Assembly (NCBI GenBank): GCA_002328805.1
Contig: DCVX01000001.1
Span: 1 to 22,930 of the forward strand
Length of the DNA: 22,930 bases
Reading direction: 5' to 3'
DNA from: Candidatus Dojkabacteria bacterium UBA2177
Lineage (GTDB): Bacteria; Patescibacteriota; Dojkabacteria; SC72
This document shows positions 13,212 to 20,065 of this stretch, in pieces. The position numbers were made by a program, and so were the translations under genes. Positions within the stretch are counted from its first letter, which is position 1. Every line of letters begins with the position of its first letter. The notes under the pieces were generated by a model, which ran no database searches, had not been told where the DNA came from, and saw only the letters and a list, made by a program, of their open reading frames with translations.

Positions 13212-14312
13212 TTATTTCTCCTTTGCCTTTTTATTTGTTTCCTTCCTCTTAGTTTCCTTTCCTTTTGTCTCCTTCTTCTCCTTTTCCTCAACCTTTATAA
13301 CCTCATCTAGGAATTGGTGGAATGCCTTCTCCTTCTGTTCTACACTTCTAATATATTCTTTCCATCTAGCGTCTTTAAATATGGAAGGGTCTGTCTGTTC
13401 TGGAGTGTTCTTTTTGATTAATTCGATTTTCTTTTCTAAGTCCTCATCTGTGACTTCAACTTCTCTTTCGTCAGAATACAGTTTGAGAAAAACATCTGCT
13501 TGTAGAGCTTCTTTTGCATCCTCTTTCCACATCTCTCTCATTTTATCTAGAGTGATATTATTTGCTTTAAGGAATTGATCTATATCTATTCCCTTCTGTT
13601 GCATATCTGTAATAAATGCTCTCTCTCTTTCAGATGCTTCGTAATCTATCGCGGGCTGAGGTATTTCTATATTAGATAACTTTATAGCCTCTTTTAGTGC
13701 TTCATCCTCTAATTTATGATGCATCATGTGTTCTTTTTGAGAGAGTATTGCATCTTTTATGTGCTTTTTTAAGCCTTCAAGGTCTTTTACGCCATCTAGT
13801 CTTAGTAGTTTTATTATCTCTTTTGCCCAATCCTCATTTATCTCTTCCGCTTTTGTTTTCTGGTTCTGTTTTAATCTTTCTAATGCTTCATCTACTTCTT
13901 CCTTAGATACAGAAACCTCTTCTCTCCTAATTTCTAACTTTTTAAGATTTCCCATCTTAAATTCTGGCATTACTGTGATATTCATTGTGAATTCTAAGTC
14001 AGCATCCTTTTCAAAGTTAGGAAATTCCTTGTAATCAGGAGGAGCGATAGGTAAAACATTTTCTTTGACAAGTGTTTTCTCTAAGTATTGAGGGATAAGT
14101 TTCTCTATGGCTTGAACCTTTAGTGTATGACCAACATGTGGTTCTACAAGATCTCCTGGGACTTTTCCTTTTCTAAAACCTTTTATATTGGTATCTTCGA
14201 GCTCCTTTTTTAGGATAGCTTGATATTCCTTGTCAAACTCCTCTTTTGGGATAGTAATTTTAAACTGAATAGTATCTTTGGAAATATCTTCTCTCTTGTA
14301 CATATCACTCAT
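13212..14312 (-). CDS. tig: Trigger factor lacking the PPIase domain
   Basis: This 366-aa ribosome-associated chaperone carries the L23-docking signature GFRKGKVP at 45-52 in a standard N-terminal domain (1-about 130). In E. coli (432 aa) an FKBP-type prolyl isomerase domain follows. Here the linker VSVSKEEVDEALERLKQNQK passes after a few residues into the helical C-terminal substrate arms (from about 165, with LEGLKKHIKDAILSQKEHM), so the PPIase domain is absent. The last 30 residues are a Lys/Glu-rich low-complexity tail. Chaperone function should remain, since the isomerase domain is dispensable for it in known family members. The neighbours are sortase upstream and clpP downstream. Confidence 0.93.
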   Translation of the reverse strand: MSDMYKREDISKDTIQFKITIPKEEFDKEYQAILKKELEDTNIKGFRKGKVPGDLVEPHVGHTLKVQAIEKLIPQYLEKTLVKENVLPIAPPDYKEFPNFEKDADLEFTMNITVMPEFKMGNLKKLEIRREEVSVSKEEVDEALERLKQNQKTKAEEINEDWAKEIIKLLRLDGVKDLEGLKKHIKDAILSQKEHMMHHKLEDEALKEAIKLSNIEIPQPAIDYEASERERAFITDMQQKGIDIDQFLKANNITLDKMREMWKEDAKEALQADVFLKLYSDEREVEVTDEDLEKKIELIKKNTPEQTDPSIFKDARWKEYIRSVEQKEKAFHQFLDEVIKVEEKEKKETKGKETKRKETNKKAKEK

Positions 14313-14350
14313 GAAATTTTCTTCTTATATATTAAAATTGCGGTCAAAGT

Positions 14351-15061
14351 CTACACTTTTTTATATAATTTGTCCAGTTTTGCTATTACTACAAAGCGTT
14401 TTTCTGATGTCCATAGGGGTGTGCAAGTTATTAATGTTAGACGGTAGTCATCTGTCTGCTGTATGACTGACATATCGTTTGGTTCAACAATCTTAGTTTC
14501 GGTAACTATGTAGTTCAAATATTCCTCCTCTTCGGGGTTATTTGGATCGGTATTTTGTGAGATTACTATGGTTTCCCCTATTTTTATATCTTCTAGGTTA
14601 AAAAATGTATCCTTTCTGGGTGGCAGGTGTAGAAAGCGGTGACCAATTATTACGCTATTTCCCTTTTCTCCTGGGAATGAGGTGGTTGGAAAGTGCCAAA
14701 AACCATCGTTCATTCTAAGGGAAGATTCCCCTTGAACAATCTCTCCTTCTATGTTTATTGTTTCTATATTAATCTTTGTGTTTAACTCCTCAAGAACTTT
14801 CCTGTCCAGATTTATCTCGGCATCTTTTAGGGACTCCTCTATTGATGTAGCCCCAAGTACCTGTTCGTGGTATTTGTCTCTACTGGGGGATATCTGGGTA
14901 AGAATTTTAACACTTGCTTCCTTGGAGATGTTGTAAAAGTCAAAAGAATTAAAGGCCAAAACTATGTTATTGTAGTTGGGGTATAAGATAAAGAAAAAGG
15001 CAGGTGAAAGTACCAATAGTATTAGAAAAAGTGTTATTGTTATCTTTTTTAGGTTTTTCAT
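14351..15061 (-). CDS. Sortase (class C/D/E-like transpeptidase)
   Basis: This 236-aa cysteine transpeptidase attaches secreted proteins at the cell surface. An N-terminal membrane anchor (about 7-28) is followed by a linker and the sortase barrel with the catalytic residues His141 (IIGHRF), Cys213 (TLITCTP) and Arg222 (SEKRFVV). The TLxTC motif followed by P and a nearby basic residue resembles class C/D/E enzymes; I cannot assign the class. No lid motif is seen. It is transcribed away from the Ig-like membrane protein at 15161 and followed by tig after 38 nt. Its ATG lies 11 nt after a TAGAAT box. Confidence 0.9.
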   Translation of the reverse strand: MKNLKKITITLFLILLVLSPAFFFILYPNYNNIVLAFNSFDFYNISKEASVKILTQISPSRDKYHEQVLGATSIEESLKDAEINLDRKVLEELNTKINIETINIEGEIVQGESSLRMNDGFWHFPTTSFPGEKGNSVIIGHRFLHLPPRKDTFFNLEDIKIGETIVISQNTDPNNPEEEEYLNYIVTETKIVEPNDMSVIQQTDDYRLTLITCTPLWTSEKRFVVIAKLDKLYKKV

Positions 15062-15072
15062 ATTTCTGCTCT

Positions 15073-15124
15073 ATTCTACTATTTTTTTGAGATAGTTGCA
15101 TTATTTTATTAATTATATTATTCT
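15073..15124. promoter_or_regulatory. Divergent intergenic region, sortase / Ig-like protein
   Basis: This AT-rich 99-nt gap (15062-15160) separates two divergent genes. For sortase (minus): ATGCAA (15101-15096), 17 nt, TAGAAT (15078-15073). For the Ig-like gene (plus): TTGCAT (15096-15101), 17 nt, TATTCT (15119-15124). The same TTGCAT/ATGCAA hexamer would serve as the -35 in both directions. Both boxes are weak, and in such AT-rich DNA they may occur by chance. Confidence 0.3.
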
Positions 15125-15160
15125 AAGATTAAGTGCATATAAATTTTAATATAGGATAAA

Positions 15161-16111
15161 GTGGCAAAGAAAAAATCTAAATCTGCCAAAACATCGAAGG
15201 TTTCTAAAAAGGTTGTTGAGAAGACACAACCTAAGGACTCTATGGTATCGAAGGTGGAGATAAAGAAGCCAAGTGGCCAAGAGAGAATTTCTAGGATTGT
15301 AGGGACTATCTTCATATTCTTAGGGATTGTGCTTATTGGTTATGGAATATACTCTTTTGTTAGGTTCAGCAGAACACCTGAATTGGATGAAACATTAGAC
15401 TCACCTTCTCTATCTGGAACAGAGGCAATAACAAATGATGAGAATATCGTAATAAAGGGTACCGCTGACAGTTTCGACGAGGTCTTTGTTTATATAGATA
15501 ACGAGGAAGTGGCAAGAGTAAAGGTAGATTCAGAGGGGGCTTTTGAATATGAGTACCCTGTTGAAGATGAAGGCACATACGCAGTATCTGTTGCTGGTGT
15601 TAAAGGTTTTCCAAAGAGGTATATTTCTTTGCAGTCTGACATGAGAATGGTCGAGGTGGACAGAACGGATCCTGTATTAACAGAGATAGATTATCCTGAA
15701 GAGGTTGGAACAGAGAGTTTTACTCTTGTAGGAAATGTAGAACCTAATGCAAAGGTTATTGTAACAAGGGGAATAGATAAATATGTTGCAACATGTGATG
15801 AGCAGGGGGACTTCAAGATAGCAGAAATTCTTCTTGATGAAGGACCAAATGTATTTGGTGTGAGTATAGTAGATGAAGCAGGTAACGAAGTGGAACTTGA
15901 TGAGAAGGTAAAAGTTACATACTCGGTAGATAGTGATGTTAATGGGAATGCAGTAACTGATGAAATCCCAGTTGCTTCTGGAGAGTTAGAGAAAGCTATG
16001 CAGGAACTGCTCGGAAACAATCTAATGATGCTCTTTGGCTTAATTGCAATAGTAGGATTCTTCTTTAGCTCTGGTTTTGCTTTTCTTAAATACAAAGGGA
16101 AGGAAGAGTAA
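15161..16111 (+). CDS. Membrane-anchored protein with two Ig-like domains
   Basis: This 316-aa protein starts at a GTG. A Lys/Ser-rich cytoplasmic tail (1-44) is followed by a transmembrane helix (46-67), a short linker, two beta-sandwich bacterial Ig-like modules (about 90-160 and 170-255), a 30-residue linker, a second hydrophobic helix (287-309) and a short basic tail. Each module shows the pattern of repeated short strands with Gly/Asp turns (IVIKGTADSFDEVFVYIDNE; FTLVGNVEPNAKVIVTRG). The modules should lie outside the cell, held at both ends by the membrane. It is divergent from sortase, and the C-terminal layout (IPVASG, spacer, helix, KYKGKEE) loosely recalls a sorting signal. A structural or adhesive surface role is inferred. 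Confidence 0.75.
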   Translation: MAKKKSKSAKTSKVSKKVVEKTQPKDSMVSKVEIKKPSGQERISRIVGTIFIFLGIVLIGYGIYSFVRFSRTPELDETLDSPSLSGTEAITNDENIVIKGTADSFDEVFVYIDNEEVARVKVDSEGAFEYEYPVEDEGTYAVSVAGVKGFPKRYISLQSDMRMVEVDRTDPVLTEIDYPEEVGTESFTLVGNVEPNAKVIVTRGIDKYVATCDEQGDFKIAEILLDEGPNVFGVSIVDEAGNEVELDEKVKVTYSVDSDVNGNAVTDEIPVASGELEKAMQELLGNNLMMLFGLIAIVGFFFSSGFAFLKYKGKEE

Positions 16112-16138
16112 TCTGGATTGTTTGTTTGTAAATTTATT

Positions 16139-16158
16139 AGGGGAGCAGATGCTCCCCT
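16139..16158 (+). terminator. Hairpin terminator after the Ig-like gene
   Basis: A perfect 8-bp GC-rich stem, AGGGGAGC / GCTCCCCT, encloses the tetraloop AGAT. It is followed by TTATTGCTTG, a weak T-rich stretch. It stands 27 nt after the stop codon in otherwise AT-rich DNA. It is the clearest terminator-like hairpin in the window. Confidence 0.65.
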
Positions 16159-16184
16159 TATTGCTTGTAGGTTAGTTATTAAAG

Positions 16185-16213
16185 TTCTCAAGTGAATATA
16201 AAATTGCTATAAT
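16185..16213 (+). promoter_or_regulatory. Promoter of the AI-2E family gene
   Basis: TTCTCA (16185-16190), 17 nt, then a perfect TATAAT (16208-16213) preceded by TGC (extended -10). Transcription would start near 16220, about 19 nt before the ATG at 16239. The placement right after the terminator hairpin supports a new transcription unit here. Confidence 0.6.
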
Positions 16214-16238
16214 CGGAAATAAATTAAGTAAGCATACT

Positions 16239-17405
16239 ATGCCAAGAATATTCTCATTTAAAGACAACAGAAAATCATCCAGAGAAGTTTCAACACAAGA
16301 AGTTTCCAATAGTTCTAGGGATGGAAATAGTTCTGGAGTTAGTTATAAAAAGAATAAAGAGAATCTAACGATAGATCTTTCGACCAAGACAATGTTATTT
16401 ATTCTAGGTATCTTGGGATTTATATTTTTTGCTCAAGAACTAATCTCAGTTATAATCTTTATCTTTTTTGGTTTTGTTCTAATGGCAAGTATGAGGCCAA
16501 TCGTAAATTGGTTAAAGAAGAAGGGAGTATCGAGGGGTTTTGCTATTACACTTCCCTATGCAGGGCTATTTCTTGTTATTTTAGGGGTCATTGTTTTGAT
16601 ATCTGTACCACTTGTCAACCAGATGACAGATCTTGTTCAAATTCTCCCTGAATGGGTCGAAAGTACATTAGTCTCTTTGGATGATTTTTCTATCGGTGGC
16701 TACTCTGTTGATTTTGATATGATTAATACTTACGTAACAGATTTTTTGAAGGCGTTCTCCACTGCTGACAATGTTAAGAATGTTGCAACTTTCCTCTCTA
16801 GCTCTTTTGAATTAGGGGCCTTTCTAATTACTGCAATTATCTTCTCTATATATCTTGTCTCGGAGCATGATACCTTAGCGGATGTCGCATTTATAAGAAT
16901 AGTTTCTATAGAGAAGAGGGATAGAGTTAAACGACTTGTTTCAGATGTTGAGGGCAAGCTGGGAAGTTGGGTTCTAGGTCAAGGAGTCGTTAGCACAGTA
17001 GCTGCGTTGTTTACTTGGGTTTTGCTGACAGCTCTTCAAGTTCCCTTTGCTCTCCCACTTGCGATATTTACAGGTTTTATGAATGTAATCCCCAATTTGG
17101 GTTCCACGATATCGGGTATATTAATGGGAATGGTTGCTTTAATAGCGATAGGGCCTGTGACTGCACTTATTGTTGTTGGTTCCTTTGTAATTTTTCAATT
17201 GATTGAGAATTCATTCATTATTCCCAAAGTTATGGGTGATGCTGTTGGTCTAAAACCAATCTTTGTTTTACTTGGAGTTATGATATTCATAACATTCTTT
17301 GGATTAATTGGAGGTTTTATTGCTGTACCTTTTATGGTCATAGCTAAAATCCTTTATGAGTTCTATATAGACTTGCAAAAATTAGAAGCTAAAGGTATTG
17401 TTTAA
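16239..17405 (+). CDS. AI-2E/PerM-family membrane transporter
   Basis: This 388-aa polytopic protein has a polar N-terminus (1-45, Ser-rich), then paired hydrophobic helices, a soluble loop containing the PEWVES segment, and C-terminal helices. The family motifs are present: FGFVLMASMRPIVNWLKKKGVSRGFA near the N-terminus, FMNVIPNLGSTISG, and QLIENSFIIPKVMGDAVGLKP near the C-terminus. The AI-2E family (TqsA/PerM) exports or exchanges small molecules; some members are linked to autoinducer-2 and others to Na+/H+ exchange, so the substrate is unknown here. The PEP-synthase-like gene begins 35 nt downstream and may be cotranscribed. Confidence 0.9.
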   Translation: MPRIFSFKDNRKSSREVSTQEVSNSSRDGNSSGVSYKKNKENLTIDLSTKTMLFILGILGFIFFAQELISVIIFIFFGFVLMASMRPIVNWLKKKGVSRGFAITLPYAGLFLVILGVIVLISVPLVNQMTDLVQILPEWVESTLVSLDDFSIGGYSVDFDMINTYVTDFLKAFSTADNVKNVATFLSSSFELGAFLITAIIFSIYLVSEHDTLADVAFIRIVSIEKRDRVKRLVSDVEGKLGSWVLGQGVVSTVAALFTWVLLTALQVPFALPLAIFTGFMNVIPNLGSTISGILMGMVALIAIGPVTALIVVGSFVIFQLIENSFIIPKVMGDAVGLKPIFVLLGVMIFITFFGLIGGFIAVPFMVIAKILYEFYIDLQKLEAKGIV

Positions 17406-17440
17406 TATACAGATCTTAATTTTTTACTGCCCAATTTAAG

Positions 17441-19984
17441 ATGCAGAGCCCTACGTCGAAAAAGAGCAAAGTTTTCTTTTTTGAAGATTATTCAGCTAAA
17501 GAATTAAATGAGAACAGAATTGGAAGGAAGGGTCTGAGTTTATTTAAGCTCAAGGATATGGATGTCCCTGTTCCAGAATTTTTTGTTGTATCTAGTGATG
17601 TTTTTGTAGATTTCGCATTTAATACTCTGGAAGATGGAAGAAAGAAGTTATTAGCAAAAGGGAGGAATCCCGAGAGAGAGGAAGTTGCTTCCCTTTTTCT
17701 GAAGAATGAATTCCCAAAGGAGATTCAAGAAGAAATCCTTAGTGCTTACACTAGGATGTCTGGTTTTACAGATGCTTGGGTTTCAGTCAGGTCGTCTGTC
17801 GTTTTCCCTGAAAACAAACAAGTTTCTTTCAGTGGGATATTTTCTACAGAGTTAAATGTTCGTAAATTTGATGACCTACAGGATGCAATTAAGAGAGTTT
17901 TTGCATCCATGTTTTGTGATGATGTTGTAGCCTATGCTTCTAAGATGGGTGTAGATTTGGCAGAGGTTAAACTGGCAGTCGTTGTTCAGAAGATGGTTCA
18001 GTCTGAAGTGGCTGGTGTAGTATTTACTGTTGACCCAATAACTCAGGATAATTCTAAACTTAGTATAGAAGCCGTGTTTGGTTTAGGAGATGTTATTTCT
18101 CTTGGTGAAATTACTCCAGACACATATTTATTGAACAAGAAAGATCTCACTGTTGTAGAAAAGCATATCTCTCCTCAAGAGTGGATGAAGGTTAGAACTT
18201 TGAAGCCAATGAGAGGTAGAGATAATATTGAGAAGATAAAGATATCTAGTGGTTGGAGTCACAGGCAAAAGCTCTCCGATAAGGATATGAAAGAAATTTC
18301 TAAGATAGCTCTAATCGTTGAAAACAAATCTAGAGAAATCCAGAATTTGGAATGGGTTCTATCCGGAGGAAAATTCTGGGTTCTTCAGAACAAACCTCTT
18401 TACGAAGAATCTATAGGTGAAAGAGTTGTTCCACAGAGTTCTGATTTAACTAGAAGAAACGTTCGAGATGTTATCATAGGTTTTATTGAGAAATACCGCG
18501 GCGAGTCCATGATAGTCTCTCAAGCTGTTTCCGATGCTAAGAAGATGGTGAGTAGGAATGGCAATGAAGCTGCAAAGAAGTTAGAGAAACTAATCCTCTC
18601 TGCAAAGAAAGAGGCAGAAGAAGCTCCCACATCTATCAAGCAAGAGGATCTCTTAGCTTCAGGCATAGGTGCTAGTTTTGGGAAAAAGACAGGTAAGGTT
18701 ACTATTGTAGATGGTCCAGTAGACAGGAAATTTACCACTGAAGATATCCTCCTAATAAAGAGATATTCGACAGAAATGGAATCCATGATAGTTTCCTCTG
18801 GAGGAATTATTATGGACACAGGAGGTCTTACCAGCGATACTGCAATATTATGCAGAGAGGTTGGAATCCCTGCTGTTGTTGGTGCTACAGACGCATCTGT
18901 TAAAATAAAATCAGGAGATTGGGTTAAAATAGATGGAAATTCAGGAACAGTATATTTAGTTAAGAAAGAGGCTAAGGAAGAAGTTCACCCTGTTGTTCAA
19001 GCCTACAGCGAAGGAAATGTTACTGTTGAAGAACCCTCCGAAGAGACTAAGAGGAAGGAGGAAGGAAAGAAGGAAGAAGAAAAACCACTTCCACCTAAGG
19101 ATAGTACCTTACCTCCTTCTGCAACGAAGGTGTTTAGTATGGGAGATGTCGAGCCTAAGAAACTTTTTAACAATGTTGGGAACTCCCACGGAATAGTATA
19201 TGTAGATTTAGACAAAATCCTTTTGGAAGATGGTAGGCACATAATGGCTTATGTTGAGGACAAGAAGTTTGTAGACTTCTCAAATAAAATAACAGAGAAA
19301 CTTTTGGAATACATAGAATTAGCAAGGGGAGATGAAGTCGTAGTTTCAATAGGTTCTAGTAAAGTAGAAAAATTCAGAAACCTAACGAAAGGTAAAAGTT
19401 ACGAAGATAGTTCTCTCCCAGATGACACATATGGTGCAACACACTACTTAAACAATCTAGATATGCTCAAGAGAGTATTAAAGATTATTAGAAAGGTTAG
19501 GAATGTTCATAAGAAGAGAAATGTTTCTGTAGCACTGCATTCTCCGATGAATGGAGAGATGATGAGTGAATTCAAGAAACAGCTCTCTGGAGAGAAACTA
19601 AGAAGAACAGCCACTTTCAATGTCTATGCAATTTTAGATAATCCTTCTGAAATAATCCTTGCAGATGAAATTGTTAAATCAAAGATAGACGGTCTTATTC
19701 TCAATATGCCAAGGATAGCAAGACAGATGCAAGGTTTTAATTTTGACCAGAAGAGTGCAAAATATGACCTTACCAGAAATAGTGTTTTTAAAGTTTTAGA
19801 CAATGTAATTGATGTTGTGAAGGATGAAACTGATAAAGTTATTGTAATTGTAGAAAATAGCAAACCCCTTATAAAATATTGTGTTCAAGCTGGAGTCTAT
19901 GGAATCTCTGTTACACCGGAGGATATAGCTGAAGCCAGGAAAGTTGTTTTCCAAGAAGAGAGTAACCTTATCCTTAAGAAATAG
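17441..19984 (+). CDS. Phosphoenolpyruvate synthase-like protein with lost catalytic residues
   Basis: This 847-aa protein has the three-part layout of PEP synthase. The ATP-grasp domain (about 15-330) shows WVSVRSSVVFPENKQVSFSG (Arg117), VVVQKMVQSEVAGVVFTVDP and FGLGDVISLGEITPDTY, and looks intact. The phospho-histidine domain (about 410-510) reads GGLTSDTAILCREVGIPAVVG: the phosphorylated His of the TSH motif is Asp466. A Glu/Lys/Pro linker (about 527-565) precedes a degenerate TIM barrel (about 570-840). In it the metal-binding TND/SND motif is replaced by NMPR (755-758), the IPS-adjacent Glu by Asp, the RxSDFKSNEYR-type motif by SIGSSKVEKFR, and the catalytic Cys region by VENSKP. It cannot run normal PEP synthesis and is probably a pseudoenzyme with retained nucleotide binding. 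There is no frameshift and the gene is full length, so it is under selection rather than decaying. Confidence 0.85.
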   Translation: MQSPTSKKSKVFFFEDYSAKELNENRIGRKGLSLFKLKDMDVPVPEFFVVSSDVFVDFAFNTLEDGRKKLLAKGRNPEREEVASLFLKNEFPKEIQEEILSAYTRMSGFTDAWVSVRSSVVFPENKQVSFSGIFSTELNVRKFDDLQDAIKRVFASMFCDDVVAYASKMGVDLAEVKLAVVVQKMVQSEVAGVVFTVDPITQDNSKLSIEAVFGLGDVISLGEITPDTYLLNKKDLTVVEKHISPQEWMKVRTLKPMRGRDNIEKIKISSGWSHRQKLSDKDMKEISKIALIVENKSREIQNLEWVLSGGKFWVLQNKPLYEESIGERVVPQSSDLTRRNVRDVIIGFIEKYRGESMIVSQAVSDAKKMVSRNGNEAAKKLEKLILSAKKEAEEAPTSIKQEDLLASGIGASFGKKTGKVTIVDGPVDRKFTTEDILLIKRYSTEMESMIVSSGGIIMDTGGLTSDTAILCREVGIPAVVGATDASVKIKSGDWVKIDGNSGTVYLVKKEAKEEVHPVVQAYSEGNVTVEEPSEETKRKEEGKKEEEKPLPPKDSTLPPSATKVFSMGDVEPKKLFNNVGNSHGIVYVDLDKILLEDGRHIMAYVEDKKFVDFSNKITEKLLEYIELARGDEVVVSIGSSKVEKFRNLTKGKSYEDSSLPDDTYGATHYLNNLDMLKRVLKIIRKVRNVHKKRNVSVALHSPMNGEMMSEFKKQLSGEKLRRTATFNVYAILDNPSEIILADEIVKSKIDGLILNMPRIARQMQGFNFDQKSAKYDLTRNSVFKVLDNVIDVVKDETDKVIVIVENSKPLIKYCVQAGVYGISVTPEDIAEARKVVFQEESNLILKK

Positions 19985-20050
19985 ACTTTTTTCTTATCTT
20001 TAGTTTCCTTCTCATTTGACGCTAACCTGTAGTATATACTCCTTTCTTCG

Positions 20051-20059
20051 TGTTATACT
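20051..20059 (+). promoter_or_regulatory. Extended -10 element of mutS
   Basis: TGT followed by TATACT (20054-20059), ending 6 nt before the mutS ATG at 20066. Transcription would start at or next to the ATG, so the mRNA is predicted to be leaderless. No -35 at normal spacing is seen; a TTGACG at 20016-20021 is too far upstream to pair with it. Confidence 0.5.
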
Positions 20060-20065
20060 TTTGAA

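Noticed and set aside
13697..14034. Overlapping plus-strand open frames opposite tig, hydrophobic in composition
   Set aside because: They mirror the Lys/Glu-rich codons of trigger factor on the other strand, a known source of false hydrophobic ORFs.
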